Positions 43,107 through 53,626 are shown, counted from the stretch's first letter. The stretch is 64,000 bases of DNA from Shewanella sp. NIFS-20-20 (GCF_019209865.1 NZ_JAHUTT010000003.1:1-64000); one strand, 5' to 3'. The notes: generated by a model from the sequence alone, not told the origin. Numbers and translations: made by a program.

Positions 43107-43949
43107 TCAATCAATCTGTTTGGCGAGCACACCGAGATCATGTAATCGTTCGTTGAGCATTTGTGAGGCGGTGGCTCGAGACGATAACACTTGATTTGGC
43201 GCTGGGTGAAAGAAAAATGGCATTTCTATATTGGCACTCGACCCGCGCGGGAGGGTGACTTGATTAATTCGATGAAATAACGCCGGATATAAGCCTTGGC
43301 TCATTTCACTTAACATTTCTCCGACGGCAACTAACACTGTGTTAGGAAAATACGGTATACGTTGCCAGTGATCATTGACACGATACTCGATGGTGTTGAT
43401 CGAAGTTAATGGGGTGATCGTAAGTAAATTTATATCGTGATGCGGCGCGCAAGGATAGGCCCCAAATTCTTGAGCAACATCGGGCTTAGGATAGTTAACT
43501 ATGCGTAAAAGATGTTGTTTATGTGGCTTAGTTAAACTCAATTTGGCTAATGGATGATTCGTGTGTAGTGTAGGATCATTCACCAGCATGGTCATCAGTT
43601 GTGAAGTGAACGATAGCGCTTGCTCAAAATATGCTTGGCTGCTCTGTTGTAGCTGCGCTGGCGTTTTAGCCCCTGGATGATAATGAAAAAACTCTTTGAT
43701 GTCTTTGACGCAATGTTCTTTAGCTGTCTCAGAAATTTCCAGCGGATAAAAGCCAAGCTGATCTTGGGGATGGTAGAGATATTGATATTTATTATCATCA
43801 TTAAAAAACTGTCGCCACTGACGATACAGGCTCTCAATTAAATCAAAATCTAATGATGTTTGATGTAATAGTACCAGTCCATCTTGTTGTAAGCTTTGGC
43901 ACAGGTGTTGTGCACAATCCTTTGCGCGAAAATCTAAATTTATTAACAT
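43107..43949 (-). CDS. Fe(II)/2-oxoglutarate oxygenase, isopenicillin-N-synthase-like
   Basis: A 2OG-Fe(II) oxygenase of the IPNS/DIOX_N superfamily, about 280 residues. The iron site is HHDINLLTITPL (His-x-Asp) and the distal His near SQGLYPALFHRINQV; the 2OG Arg would be in the following segment. The substrate is unknown. The frame opens at 44021, but ATG at 43949 is favoured because GGAG lies 6 nt before it. It diverges from msrB, which may mean shared oxidative-stress control, but that is inference. Confidence 0.82.
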   Translation of the reverse strand: MLINLDFRAKDCAQHLCQSLQQDGLVLLHQTSLDFDLIESLYRQWRQFFNDDNKYQYLYHPQDQLGFYPLEISETAKEHCVKDIKEFFHYHPGAKTPAQLQQSSQAYFEQALSFTSQLMTMLVNDPTLHTNHPLAKLSLTKPHKQHLLRIVNYPKPDVAQEFGAYPCAPHHDINLLTITPLTSINTIEYRVNDHWQRIPYFPNTVLVAVGEMLSEMSQGLYPALFHRINQVTLPRGSSANIEMPFFFHPAPNQVLSSRATASQMLNERLHDLGVLAKQID

Positions 43950-44052
43950 ACTGCTCTCCATGTCACGCTCAGTGTAAACTGGGGATTTGGATGATGCAAG
44001 ACGTATAAAATGAACATTCAAGGTTTAACACTATGAAATTGGAGAAGTTCTC

Positions 44053-44418
44053 ATGGCTAAATTAACAGAGTTTGAACGTTTTGTGATCGAGCAGAAGGGA
44101 ACAGAAGCTCCATTTTCAGGAGAATATGATAAGCATACAGCGCCAGGCGAGTACCTATGTCGTAAGTGTGAACAGCCGCTGTATTTGTCCCAACATAAGT
44201 TTCAAGCTCACTGTGGTTGGCCAGCATTTGATGACGAAATCGCTGGGGCGGTATCGCGTCACCCTGATGCCGATGGCCGCCGAGTTGAAATTGTTTGTAG
44301 TCATTGCCAAGGGCATCTAGGTCATGTCTTTGAAGGAGAGTATCTAACGGAACGCAATCTGCGCCATTGCGTGAATTCTGCGTCATTACTATTTAGAGGA
44401 AATGATAAAGATGAATGA
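44053..44418 (+). CDS. msrB: peptide-methionine (R)-S-oxide reductase MsrB
   Basis: Repairs the R form of methionine sulfoxide in proteins. Zinc-site cysteine pairs CRKCEQPLY and [12 protein letters not shown] and the catalytic Cys in [12 protein letters not shown] are all present. At 121 residues it is a single-domain MsrB. It overlaps msrA by 8 bp, so the two are coupled. Confidence 0.95.
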   Translation: MAKLTEFERFVIEQKGTEAPFSGEYDKHTAPGEYLCRKCEQPLYLSQHKFQAHCGWPAFDDEIAGAVSRHPDADGRRVEIVCSHCQGHLGHVFEGEYLTERNLRHCVNSASLLFRGNDKDE

Positions 44419-44947
44419 GCAACGTCAAATAGCCACATTGGGTGGCGGTTGTTTTTGGTGTATTGAAGCTATATTTTTAGCCATTAATGGCGTCGACAGT
44501 GTCACTTCTGGCTACAGTGGCGGTGAGGCTAAAGACGCCGATTACCGGCAGGTATGTACTGGCAAGACTCATCATGCAGAAGTGATCCAAATAGCGTTTA
44601 ATCCCGAGATCATAAGCTTTCATGATTTGCTGGAGGTCTTTTTTGCCGCTCACGATCCAACGACGTTAAACCGGCAAGGCAATGATATTGGACCTCAGTA
44701 CCGCTCTGTGATTTTTTATCACAGTGAGCAACAACGGCTAGAAGCAATGGCGATGATTACTGTGCTGAACGAACGCGAGAATTTGGGGGTCGTTACCGAA
44801 GTGTCAGCCTTCACTGAGTTTTTCAAGGCAGAAACCTATCATCACAATTATTTTGAACAAAATAGCCAGCAAGGTTATTGCCAATTCGTCATCCGACCAA
44901 AGCTGACCAAAGTGTTGCAGCAGTTTAATGAGCGCTTGAAAGTGTGA
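44411..44947 (+). CDS. msrA: peptide-methionine (S)-S-oxide reductase MsrA
   Basis: Repairs the S form of methionine sulfoxide. The catalytic motif GGGCFWC is near the start (Cys14), with [23 protein letters not shown] and the [13 protein letters not shown] segment. Start ATG 44411 has AGAGGA 10 nt before it; the ATG at 44402 is only 1 nt past it. 178 residues, normal size. Coupled to msrB. Confidence 0.95.
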   Translation: MNEQRQIATLGGGCFWCIEAIFLAINGVDSVTSGYSGGEAKDADYRQVCTGKTHHAEVIQIAFNPEIISFHDLLEVFFAAHDPTTLNRQGNDIGPQYRSVIFYHSEQQRLEAMAMITVLNERENLGVVTEVSAFTEFFKAETYHHNYFEQNSQQGYCQFVIRPKLTKVLQQFNERLKV

Positions 44948-44984
44948 AAAACCTGGCGCACCGCGAGTTATCATAGTGCGCCAG
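44948..44984 (-). terminator. Terminator of the SulP gene
   Basis: The stem CTGGCGCAC/GTGCGCCAG (44953-44961 with 44976-44984) is followed on the minus strand by GGTTTTTC. It also ends the msr transcript on the other strand. Confidence 0.75.
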
Positions 44985-45011
44985 TTGTTGAACGATTCAC
45001 GCTGGCGCAGG

Positions 45012-46568
45012 TTAATCGAGTTTATCGTCACCGATGCGGTAGTGCGGATCTTCAATCATATTGACTTCAACCAAACTGCCGGCTTTTTTCAGTAATAACA
45101 CGCAGTCAGGACTTAAGTGACGCAAGTGCAAGGTCTTACCGGCATTGACATAGCGTTCTGCTAATGTGTCAATGGCGTCAAGCGCTGAATGGTCGGCGAC
45201 GCGGGAATTTTCAAAATCAACAATCACATCTTTAGGATCATTTTTAGCATCGAATAGATCTAAAAAATGGGCCACTGAACCGAAAAATAACGGGCCGTTA
45301 AGTCGGTAGACTTTACAGTCATCCTGTTCTTTACCGATAACCACATTGATGTGTTTGGCGTGTTCCCAAGCAAACACCAGGGCCGAGACGATGACGCCAA
45401 CAAACACGGCAAAGGCAAGATCGGTAAACACAGTCACTGTGGTCACTAACACAATGACAAACGCATCATGCTTAGGCACTTTGCGCATCACTTTAAAGCT
45501 GGCCCACTCAAACGTGCCCAACACCACAATAAACATGACGCCGACTAGCGCTGCCAGTGGGATCATTTCAATGTATTTGGCGGTAAACAAAATAAAGGCC
45601 AGCAAGGCCAAGGCGGCCGTAATACCTGATAAGCGCCCGCGTCCACCGGAATTGATATTAATCATCGACTGGCCAATCATGGCGCAGCCACCCATCGCTC
45701 CGAATACGCCACAGGTCATATTGCCAATCCCTTGGCCAATACATTCTTTATTTCCTTTGCCGCGCGTAGAGGTCATTTCATCGATAACCGTTAAGGTCAG
45801 CAATGACTCAATCAGGCCAACAGCGGCGAGAATACATGAATAAGGCAAAATAACTTTTAATGTCTCTAAGTTCCAAGGGACAGCTGGAATAGCAAAGCTG
45901 GGTAAAGAACCTGCCATGGTGGCACTGTCGTCACCAGTCATGGATTTTAAGAAGTCGAGCACATTGCGGGTGTCTAAATTAAAATACAGCACGATGCCGG
46001 TGACCGTCAGAATGGCAACCAAGGATGAGGGTACTGCGGTGGTCAATTTAGGTAAGAAATGGATAATAGCCATGGTTAATGCCACTAAGCCGAGCATAAT
46101 ATATAAAGGTTCACCCGTTAACCAGACCTCATCACCTAAGGCATTAATCAACTTAAACTGATCTAATTGGGCGAGAAAAATCACAATTGCTAAGCCATTA
46201 ACAAAACCAATCATGACCGGATAGGGTACGATTCGAATGAATTTTCCGAGCTTAAAAACGCCCGCCAGGATTTGAATAAGACCTGCAAGCAACACGGCTG
46301 CAAATAGGTATTGCACCCCGTGGGAAGAGACTAAGGCAACCATAACCACAGCCATAGCCCCGGTAGCACCTGAAATCATGCCTGGTCGACCACCAATAAG
46401 CGCTGTGACCAGTCCCATAATAAACGCGGCATAGAGTCCCACCATGGGCTCAACCCCAGCGACAAATGCAAAGGCAATGGCTTCTGGTACTAATGCTAGG
46501 GCGACCGTGAGTCCAGACAGGACGTCAGCTCTAACACTGCTAGAGTGGTGTCTGATGATATCGAACAT
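45012..46568 (-). CDS. SulP-family anion transporter with STAS domain
   Basis: A SLC26/SulP transporter with about 12-14 membrane helices (residues 1-400) and a C-terminal STAS domain (about 410-510; VIVDFENSRVADHSALDAID). Possible substrates include sulfate, bicarbonate and dicarboxylates; sequence does not decide. Characteristic motifs: PEAIAFAFVAGVEPMVGLYAAF, GRPGMISGATGAMAVVM and GAMGGCAMIGQSMIN. Start ATG 46568 has AGAGG 5 nt before it; the extension to 46631 has no ribosome site. Confidence 0.9.
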   Translation of the reverse strand: MFDIIRHHSSSVRADVLSGLTVALALVPEAIAFAFVAGVEPMVGLYAAFIMGLVTALIGGRPGMISGATGAMAVVMVALVSSHGVQYLFAAVLLAGLIQILAGVFKLGKFIRIVPYPVMIGFVNGLAIVIFLAQLDQFKLINALGDEVWLTGEPLYIMLGLVALTMAIIHFLPKLTTAVPSSLVAILTVTGIVLYFNLDTRNVLDFLKSMTGDDSATMAGSLPSFAIPAVPWNLETLKVILPYSCILAAVGLIESLLTLTVIDEMTSTRGKGNKECIGQGIGNMTCGVFGAMGGCAMIGQSMININSGGRGRLSGITAALALLAFILFTAKYIEMIPLAALVGVMFIVVLGTFEWASFKVMRKVPKHDAFVIVLVTTVTVFTDLAFAVFVGVIVSALVFAWEHAKHINVVIGKEQDDCKVYRLNGPLFFGSVAHFLDLFDAKNDPKDVIVDFENSRVADHSALDAIDTLAERYVNAGKTLHLRHLSPDCVLLLKKAGSLVEVNMIEDPHYRIGDDKLD

Positions 46569-46647
46569 TGAACCTCTGTTGTTTTTATGTTGGTGAATGT
46601 GGCGGGGTATGTTAGCAAAACATCCCACCAATCCAAAGGTTTATCAA

Positions 46648-46676
46648 AGTAAAAAGCCATGCAATGCATGGCTTTT
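46648..46676 (-). terminator. Terminator of rne
   Basis: The stem AAAAGCCATG/CATGGCTTTT (46652-46661 with 46667-46676) is followed on the minus strand by TTTTT. It is 22 nt past the rne stop. Confidence 0.85.
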
Positions 46677-46697
46677 GAGTGTCAACATCAGTGGTAA

Positions 46698-49600
46698 TTA
46701 TGGACGGGCCATGTCAGATGTTGCGCTATTCGCTTGTCGAGGTGATTTAACCTCTTCTTCGCCTTGATGGCTCGGATATTCGCGACCTTTAGGTGCATCG
46801 ACTTGCGCTCTCATTTCAACCTGAGGTTTAGTCGTCGTTGACATTACCATCGAACCGAAGCGACTAGTCACGGGAGATTTTTCAACCACCGGCGTATGCT
46901 CAGGTGCGGCTGCTGCACTCTCTGGCGTCGATTCTACAATCGCTTTATCCAGTTTAGTTGGCTTGATTGCCGCGGGCTTAGCCATCGGCGCCTGAGCCAC
47001 TACTTTTGACGAACCAGCCGCGGCATTCACTGGTGCCACATCGGCAATCTCAACCGTCGCGACTGGCGTTGTTATGCTAGCCACTGTTTCAGTAACTACT
47101 GCCTCAGTGACCACTGGCGGGATAGATTCCTGTGCGGTTGGAGCGCTCACGGCTTGATTGTCAGCACTCTTGGTGGCGACCTCAGACTCAGCCACTGTCG
47201 CTACAACTTCAACCTCAGCAACTGCCGCGGCAGGTTTGGCTGGGGATGTTGCTTGCGCTTGACTGCTTGATGTCGACGCTGTTGAAGACGTCGCCACCGG
47301 CTTGGTGTCAGCCGCCACTGGTGCTACTACTGGCGCAACTTCAATGACTTCTTCGACTAAATCGACAACCACAGGTTGTGGCGCGGCCGTTTCTGTCGCT
47401 GCAGGGGCATTGGTTTGTTGGGCATGAGCAGCCGCAAGAATTTCAGCCTGGTTTTGTTCTTCCACAGTTAAGAAATTAGCTTTCTCATGGGTTTCTTCAA
47501 AACCGCTATCTTGCTCATCACGACGACGACGTTGACCAGCTGCACGTAAATGACGCGGGCTACGACGATTACGGCGTTGACCTTCTTTGGCTTTATCTTC
47601 ACAAGCATCACTAGTGACTTCAACGGCTTCGGTGACAATTTCAGTGGCTGTTGACGCGTCAGCTGCCACTGATGGCAAGCTATCGGTAACAGTATTGTCA
47701 ACAGTGTCTTGGCTTGGCGCAACTATCGTTTGGGCCTCATCAGTAACCTGTTGCTCTGGCGTGTTCAGTGCTTGTGGCTCTTCAGTCACGGCTTTTTCAA
47801 CCGGCTTTTGACGACGAGGCTTAGCGGCTTTTGGCGCTTTAACCGTTTCAGTTGCTGGCGCTTCAGTGGCTAACGCCGCTTGGGTATCAGCTTCAGCCTG
47901 TACGCCAGTATCGACTCTTACCTTACGGCGCATGTTACGACGTTGACGACGTTCACGTGCCGCTTCTTGCTTGGGAGCGTCAGCGGTAGTGGCATTGTCT
48001 TTAGTCTTAATCTCTTGCTTAGATTCAGTATTTTTTGCTGTATCTTGCTTGTTGCGCTTGTTGTCACGATTGCGATTAGGTACATCGGCGCTATTGGTGT
48101 TGTCGTTGCGCTTATTGCGACGAGTCTCTTTAGCGTCAGATGATTTAGTGCCTTCGTTGGCCGAGGTATTGGTGCGACGCGTATCGTTACGACGGCGACG
48201 GTTATCTCGATTTTGTGGGCGCGTTTCTGATTTTGTTTCGGGCTTAGACTGCGTCGTGGCTTCACTGCTAAACAATGAACCAATCGCAGACATTAAGCGG
48301 CTGAATAAGCCAGGTTGCTCTACTTTAGTCGGTTTAGTTTCCGCTTTGGCAGCCACAGGTGGAGTGTTCGATGGTGAAGAAAAACCACTTAACGCTGGCT
48401 GAGAGGGCGCTGCACGTTCAAGTTTACGCGGCTCATATAAATTAGCCTCGGGTTTTTCTGTGCGCTTATAACTGACTTCTTGGCTTTCATCATCCTTACG
48501 ATGACGGACCACTTTGTACTCAGGAGTCATCATATGAGCATCAGGGATGACATAGACTTCGACACCATGACGATCTTCAGTAATGCGAATGGCTTTGCGT
48601 TTTTCATTCAGCAGGAACGCAGCGACATCCACAGGAACAATAGCTTCGATTTGCGAGGTATTATCTTTAATGGCTTCTTCTTCCATTAATCGCAAAATTG
48701 AAAGTGCTAAAGACTCGGTGCCACGAATAGTGCCTTGGCCATGACAGCGAGGGCATAAGTGTGCGGCAGATTCTTCCAACGATGGGCGTAAACGCTGACG
48801 ACTCATTTCCATTAAGCCAAAGCGAGAAATACGACCTAATTGTACGCGAGCACGATCATGAGCCACTGCATCACGCATGCGGTTTTCAACATCGCGTTGA
48901 TGACGCACAGGGGTCATATCGATAAAGTCGATGACCACCAAACCACCCAGATCGCGTAAACGTAATTGGCGCGCAATTTCGTCAGCCGCTTCAAGGTTAG
49001 TGTTTAAGGCTGTCTCTTCAATATCACCGCCTTTAGTAGAACGGGCAGAGTTAATATCGATAGAGGTTAATGCTTCAGTAGGATCAATGACAATGGAGCC
49101 GCCCGATGGCAGGCGCACTTCGCGTTGAAACGCTGACTCAATTTGAGATTCAATTTGATAATGGGTAAATAGTGGCACTTCAGACTTGTAAAGTTTCACT
49201 TTTTCGACGAAATCGGGACGAACCAGTCCGATATGCATCTTGGCATCTTCGAAAACTTTAGGGTGATCGATTAAGATTTCGCCCACGTCGCGACGTAAAT
49301 AGTCACGGATGGCACGAACGATCACATTACTTTCTTGATGAATTAAGAACGGTGCTGGACGACTATCGGCGGCTTCACGAATCGCAGCCCAGTGGTGTTG
49401 CAGGACGTTGAGATCCCACTTTAATTCAGCCGCTTCTTTACCGACACCTGCAGTACGAACAATCAAGCCCATGCCATTAGGTACATCAAGTTCAGCAATG
49501 GCCGCTTTCAGTTCAGTACGCTCGTCACCTTCGATTCGACGAGAAATACCGCCTGCACGTGGATTATTCGGCATTAAGACTAAATATGAGCCCGCAAGAC

Positions 49601-49961
49601 TGATAAAGGTGGTCAGTGCCGCCCCTTTATTGCCGCGTTCTTCTTTATCAATCTGAACAATGACTTCCTGACCTTCCTGAACAACTTCACGAATATTAGG
49701 ACGACCTTGGAAGGTATAACCTTTAGGGAAATACTCGCGACCAATTTCTTTTAACGGCAAAAAACCATGACGCTCAGCACCATAGTCAACAAAGGCAGCT
49801 TCTAAAGAGGGCTCTACGCGGGTGATTTTACCCTTATAGATGTTAGACTTCTTTTGTTCATGACCTGGGCTTTCAATATCCAGATCGTACAGTTGTTGCC
49901 CATCCACGAGGGCAACGCGCAACTCTTCTGATTGAGTTGCATTGATTAACATACGTTTCAT
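46698..49961 (-). CDS. rne: ribonuclease E
   Basis: The main endoribonuclease of mRNA decay and tRNA/rRNA processing, and scaffold of the degradosome. An S1 domain ([20 protein letters not shown]) near residue 40 and the catalytic DNase-I-like part with [12 protein letters not shown] are present. The zinc-link CPRC is at residues 403-406, and an amphipathic membrane anchor [16 protein letters not shown] near residue 560. Long Arg-rich RNA-binding stretches ([12 protein letters not shown]) and an Ala/Val/Thr-rich disordered tail follow. The conserved end [10 protein letters not shown]...MARP may bind PNPase. Start at 49961 ([10 protein letters not shown]) is the family start; length 1087 residues. 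Confidence 0.97.
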   Translation of the reverse strand: MKRMLINATQSEELRVALVDGQQLYDLDIESPGHEQKKSNIYKGKITRVEPSLEAAFVDYGAERHGFLPLKEIGREYFPKGYTFQGRPNIREVVQEGQEVIVQIDKEERGNKGAALTTFISLAGSYLVLMPNNPRAGGISRRIEGDERTELKAAIAELDVPNGMGLIVRTAGVGKEAAELKWDLNVLQHHWAAIREAADSRPAPFLIHQESNVIVRAIRDYLRRDVGEILIDHPKVFEDAKMHIGLVRPDFVEKVKLYKSEVPLFTHYQIESQIESAFQREVRLPSGGSIVIDPTEALTSIDINSARSTKGGDIEETALNTNLEAADEIARQLRLRDLGGLVVIDFIDMTPVRHQRDVENRMRDAVAHDRARVQLGRISRFGLMEMSRQRLRPSLEESAAHLCPRCHGQGTIRGTESLALSILRLMEEEAIKDNTSQIEAIVPVDVAAFLLNEKRKAIRITEDRHGVEVYVIPDAHMMTPEYKVVRHRKDDESQEVSYKRTEKPEANLYEPRKLERAAPSQPALSGFSSPSNTPPVAAKAETKPTKVEQPGLFSRLMSAIGSLFSSEATTQSKPETKSETRPQNRDNRRRRNDTRRTNTSANEGTKSSDAKETRRNKRNDNTNSADVPNRNRDNKRNKQDTAKNTESKQEIKTKDNATTADAPKQEAARERRQRRNMRRKVRVDTGVQAEADTQAALATEAPATETVKAPKAAKPRRQKPVEKAVTEEPQALNTPEQQVTDEAQTIVAPSQDTVDNTVTDSLPSVAADASTATEIVTEAVEVTSDACEDKAKEGQRRNRRSPRHLRAAGQRRRRDEQDSGFEETHEKANFLTVEEQNQAEILAAAHAQQTNAPAATETAAPQPVVVDLVEEVIEVAPVVAPVAADTKPVATSSTASTSSSQAQATSPAKPAAAVAEVEVVATVAESEVATKSADNQAVSAPTAQESIPPVVTEAVVTETVASITTPVATVEIADVAPVNAAAGSSKVVAQAPMAKPAAIKPTKLDKAIVESTPESAAAAPEHTPVVEKSPVTSRFGSMVMSTTTKPQVEMRAQVDAPKGREYPSHQGEEEVKSPRQANSATSDMARP

Positions 49962-50537
49962 GATGACGTGTTTCTTCTTGTTTCGCGTCACCAAACATCG
50001 CGTTCACTGCATTACGGGCCTATTGCTGATGAGCAGCCTCGCGGCTGGATAATAGGCGTTGGGTGTGCATCACTGTCCGACGCATCGCTGCGTGTCACAC
50101 CAATTTATGGCTTATTTTTTAGTGTTTCAAAAACAAGGAACCGGTAGGTATACCAACTCCATAAATGTTTGTTTCATCCGTTAATGCCGAGTTCGAAAGC
50201 GTGGTCTGATGACTTGGTTATCGTATAGTCGAATTCGGTTGCAGCAAGTGCTAGGAGGCATCAATGAGACATTGATAACTAAACTTGTTTAGCCGTAATT
50301 ATAGGTATTATCGAATTCTTACCCAAACTAAGACTTGCAAATCATTCATTTGCGACTAAGTAAAGTGCCGTTTTAGCTAGCTTATCTGCCCTGATATTGG
50401 GTATTTAGCGTTAATATTTCGCCATGAGAACCAATAACTGTATGAATATAGCAACAATCAAAAAAATCAGCAATGAAAAGCCGCAATAACTTACGTCTTG
50501 TTGTACAATACGGGTCGTTTTGATTAAGTGACATGAT
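49962..50537 (-). promoter_or_regulatory. Long structured rne leader
   Basis: 576 bp between rne and divergent rluC. Two stem-loops of matching build are next to each other: 50018-50057 (outer GCCTATT/AATAGGC, inner CAGCC/GGCTG) and 50062-50101 (outer GGTGTG/CACACC, inner ACGCA/TGCGT), both with a GCGA loop in the rne-sense RNA. E. coli rne has a leader hairpin (hp2) that RNase E reads to control its own level; this could be the counterpart. Confidence 0.6.
50504..50509 (+). promoter_or_regulatory. -10 box for rluC
   Basis: TACAAT lies 29 nt before the rluC ATG. The -35 partner is weak. Confidence 0.4.
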
Positions 50538-51497
50538 ATGACAAATAGCACAGTACAGCACCAGGTTGAGCTGGTTGACATCAATGAAGATAATCTTGAC
50601 CAACGAATCGATAATTTTTTAGTAACTCGCTTAAAGGGTGTTCCTAAAAGTATGATTTATCGCATCATTCGTAAGGGTGAGGTTAGGGTAAATAAAAAAC
50701 GCATCAAGCCTGAGTATAAATTACAAATCGGTGATTGTGTCCGTATCCCTCCTGTGCGGGTATCGCAAAATGACACACTTAATGCGCCGTCACCAAAATT
50801 AACTCGAGTTGCGCAATTAGCTGAGCGTATCTTATTCGAAGATAATCATGTATTGGCATTGAACAAACCTGCAGGTATCGCAGTTCATGGTGGCAGTGGT
50901 GTCGATTATGGCGTGATTGAAGCACTGAGGGCTTTGTACCCCGACCAGAAATTTTTAGAGTTAGTGCATCGGTTAGATAAAGACACCTCTGGGGTATTGT
51001 TAGTCGCCAAGAAGCGCAGCGCGTTAAAGCATATGCATGATCAATTGCGCACCAAAAAAATGCAAAAAGATTACTTAGCATTAGTGCGAGGCGATTGGCA
51101 GACGAGTGATAAAGTTGTAAAAGCACCGCTATTAAAGCTGACCTTAAAATCCGGTGAACGCATTGTGCGGGTAAATCCTGAAGGTAAAGTGTCAGAGACA
51201 CGATTTAAGATAATGCAACGTTATGACGGCGCGACATTAGTCCAAGCCAGTCCAGTGACTGGCCGCACGCATCAAATTCGTGTGCATTGCCAATACACAG
51301 GTCATCCTATCGCATGTGATGATAAATACAGTGAGCAAAAGTTCGATGACAGCATGCGGGTCCATGGCTTAAATCGATTGTTCCTGCATGCCGCTCAGTT
51401 ACAGTTTATTCACCCTGACACTGAAGAGGTGACTGTGGTTAAGGCGCCTTTAGATCCATTATTAGAGACGGTACTGGCCAAACTTAAAAAGAAATAG
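50538..51497 (+). CDS. rluC: 23S rRNA pseudouridine synthase RluC
   Basis: Forms pseudouridine at positions 955, 2504 and 2580 of 23S rRNA in E. coli. An N-terminal S4 domain (DQRIDNFLVTRLKGVPKSMIYRIIRKGEVRVN in pieces) and the catalytic RluA-type domain with the Asp in VHRLDKDTSGVLLVAKK (about residue 145) are clear. Length 319 residues. The next gene starts 8 bp later, so they are probably one transcript. rluC divergent from rne is the usual gammaproteobacterial order. Confidence 0.95.
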   Translation: MTNSTVQHQVELVDINEDNLDQRIDNFLVTRLKGVPKSMIYRIIRKGEVRVNKKRIKPEYKLQIGDCVRIPPVRVSQNDTLNAPSPKLTRVAQLAERILFEDNHVLALNKPAGIAVHGGSGVDYGVIEALRALYPDQKFLELVHRLDKDTSGVLLVAKKRSALKHMHDQLRTKKMQKDYLALVRGDWQTSDKVVKAPLLKLTLKSGERIVRVNPEGKVSETRFKIMQRYDGATLVQASPVTGRTHQIRVHCQYTGHPIACDDKYSEQKFDDSMRVHGLNRLFLHAAQLQFIHPDTEEVTVVKAPLDPLLETVLAKLKKK

Positions 51498-51504
51498 GGA
51501 TAGT

Positions 51505-52155
51505 ATGCAACGGCAATTTGATCTGATTGTATTTGACTGGGATGGCACTCTGATGGACTCCATTGGTAAGATCATTGCTTGTGTTGAGAAGCTTGCCGAA
51601 CACATATCTGTGCCGGTACCGGAGGATGAGGCTATCCGTGCCATTATAGGCTTATCCTTATCAGAGGCATTAGCCACCTTGTTTCCAGAGGTTGATATGC
51701 CGCCGTCAATGATGACGCAAGTGTATCAGCATCAGTTCAAGCATGTGGAACTGATGCCGACGCCACTCTTTACTGGCGTCGAATCCCTATTACAACAGTT
51801 AACCGCCCAAGGTTATACTTTGGCGGTGGCCACGGGGAAATCCCGAGCCGGGCTGGATGCATGTTTTGAACGCACTGCGCTGAGTCATTATTTTGCGGCG
51901 AGTCGTTGCAGTGATGAATGCGCAGGTAAGCCACACCCGCAAATGCTGCAAGAGTTACTTGCGCAATTGGCGGTCGCTCCGGAGCGAGCCGTGATGGTGG
52001 GTGACTCTCGTTTAGATATCCAAATGGGTAATAAAGCCGGCATGGCCACCATTGCGGTCACTTATGGGGCTCAAACTCCCGCATTGCTTGCCTTAGAGCA
52101 ACCCACGGCGATGGTGGATAGTATTGCGCAGTTAGGGCAATGGTTGTTGCAATAA
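51505..52155 (+). CDS. HAD-superfamily phosphatase (phosphoglycolate phosphatase-like)
   Basis: A HAD subfamily IA hydrolase of 216 residues. Motif I is VFDWDGTLMDS, motif II is VATGKSR, motif III is the Lys in AGKPHPQM and motif IV is MVGDSRLDIQMG. The alpha-helical cap of the PGP/Gph type follows motif I. The substrate is not certain. It follows rluC by 8 bp, a pairing found in E. coli relatives. Confidence 0.88.
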   Translation: MQRQFDLIVFDWDGTLMDSIGKIIACVEKLAEHISVPVPEDEAIRAIIGLSLSEALATLFPEVDMPPSMMTQVYQHQFKHVELMPTPLFTGVESLLQQLTAQGYTLAVATGKSRAGLDACFERTALSHYFAASRCSDECAGKPHPQMLQELLAQLAVAPERAVMVGDSRLDIQMGNKAGMATIAVTYGAQTPALLALEQPTAMVDSIAQLGQWLLQ

Positions 52156-52213
52156 ACGTTGGCTCACTGGCACGCTTGGTGCCAGTACCTTGAATGCTGA
52201 CATAAGCCCAGGG

Positions 52214-52813
52214 TTAATCCAGTAAATGGGCCCCTAAGACATCAATACCTACCTGAGCAAACATATCACACAGTCCTATTAGGGGCAGTCCAATCAAGCT
52301 GTTGGGATCGCGACCACACAGGGATTCGAATAAGCTGATGCCTAAGCCTTCGCATTTAAAACTGCCTGCGCAATATAAGGGTTGTTCCTTCTCGATATAA
52401 TGAGCAATTTGTGCGGCCGTTAACTGGCGAAAATTGACCGTAAAGGGTTCACAAATTACTTGGTGATTGCCTGTCACCGAATCAAACAAAGCAAGTCCAG
52501 TATAAAAGGTCACGGCTTGACCGCTCGCGGCCGCTAACTGTTGCTGCGCTTTGGCTATGGTGAGCGGTTTTCCAATGATGTGACCATCAATGACCGCCAC
52601 CTGATCAGAACCGATAATCCATTCTGGAGTGTGAGTGAGGCGACAGGCTTTGGCTTTTTCGAGAGCTAAGCGCTTGACTAATTGCTCTGCTGATTCGTCC
52701 AAACGCGGACTTTCATCAATATTTGGTGAGCGGCAACTGAAATCTAAACACAGTTTTTCGAGGCATTGGCGCCGATAGATAGATGTCGAGGCGAGAACGA
52801 TGGGGTTATGCAT
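52214..52813 (-). CDS. yceF: Maf-family nucleotide pyrophosphatase YceF
   Basis: A Maf-like NTP pyrophosphatase, of the YceF branch that acts on N7-methyl-GTP. Family signs: [18 protein letters not shown] opening, [12 protein letters not shown] and [34 protein letters not shown]. Start ATG at 52813; the frame reads through a TTG at 52825. In E. coli yceF is also beside yceD-rpmF, but divergent here by 270 bp. Confidence 0.9.
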   Translation of the reverse strand: MHNPIVLASTSIYRRQCLEKLCLDFSCRSPNIDESPRLDESAEQLVKRLALEKAKACRLTHTPEWIIGSDQVAVIDGHIIGKPLTIAKAQQQLAAASGQAVTFYTGLALFDSVTGNHQVICEPFTVNFRQLTAAQIAHYIEKEQPLYCAGSFKCEGLGISLFESLCGRDPNSLIGLPLIGLCDMFAQVGIDVLGAHLLD

Positions 52814-53045
52814 AATGACAGACAATGATTAATTGAATGTAGATATTGTCCATTTAAGGTGCTGCCAGTGCAATAGCTGATATACTTTTGAGCATAGTGT
52901 GTTAACCGTTGCGATATTCCTAAGCTTTTTATGGTTCAGTGCTTGTGCCAAGGTCTGTGCTTGGGTAGAATTTCGCGTCCGTCAATTTCTTGGTGGGTGT
53001 TGGTCAGTCTTGATGAGGGCATGTCTCTCATATTGATAAATTTCC

Positions 53046-53073
53046 TTTGACTCCAGCATCACCAAACTATAAT
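53046..53073 (+). promoter_or_regulatory. Promoter of yceD-rpmF
   Basis: TTTGAC or TTGACT at 53046-53052 and a perfect TATAAT at 53068-53073 (15-16 bp spacing). The ATG of yceD begins only 12 nt after the -10, so the transcript is nearly leaderless. Confidence 0.7.
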
Positions 53074-53084
53074 ATGCGCGCCTT

Positions 53085-53609
53085 ATGCAAACAGTAAAGA
53101 TACCGGTTTCAATTGATCCAACACGAGCAGCCACGAGTGGCCTGAGTTATCATGGCTATATTCCTGGTAAGCAACTGAAGCGATTAAGCGAATTATGTGC
53201 CGGCGACTGTTCCGATGTGATAGTGTCTTTGGAATGTGGCGTAGATTTACAGGGGATAGTCTACCTGAAAGGGAAGGCTGTGACGGAGCTCACTCTGCAA
53301 TGTCAACGCTGCATGGCACTCATGACCACTGAGGTTACGGTCGACTTTTGTTTTAGTCCTTGTCGGACTGAGGCGGAAATCGATGAGCTCCCGGATGCGT
53401 ATGACCCTATTGAGTGCAATGAAATTGGCGAGATACGTCTGCATCAATTGATCGAAGATGAATTGATAATCGCTATCCCAATTATCCCAATGCATCAGCA
53501 AGCTGATTGTAGTTTGGGAAGTAAGGATATCGTTGTAGGCGAGATTGAACCCGCTCAACAGGAGCGTCCAAATCCGTTTGCAGTGTTAGAAAAACTGAAG
53601 AGCAAGTAA
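53085..53609 (+). CDS. yceD: YceD (DUF177) 23S rRNA accumulation protein
   Basis: A 174-residue DUF177 protein upstream of rpmF, as in most gammaproteobacteria; it is needed for normal 23S rRNA levels in plants and E. coli. CxxC pair in LTLQCQRCMA (about residue 67) and the acidic middle ELPDAYDPIE are family marks. No ribosome site can lie before its ATG if the promoter at 53046 is used. Confidence 0.92.
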   Translation: MQTVKIPVSIDPTRAATSGLSYHGYIPGKQLKRLSELCAGDCSDVIVSLECGVDLQGIVYLKGKAVTELTLQCQRCMALMTTEVTVDFCFSPCRTEAEIDELPDAYDPIECNEIGEIRLHQLIEDELIIAIPIIPMHQQADCSLGSKDIVVGEIEPAQQERPNPFAVLEKLKSK

Positions 53610-53626
53610 TCTAGGAGACAGGGCCA

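Noticed and set aside
45346..45843. 165-codon ORF opposite the SulP gene
   Set aside because: Its composition mirrors the antisense of a membrane-protein gene; the opposite strand has clear family motifs.
47918..48402. Long ORFs opposite and out of frame with the RNase E tail
   Set aside because: The repeated Arg/Ala/Thr codons of the tail leave several frames open by chance.
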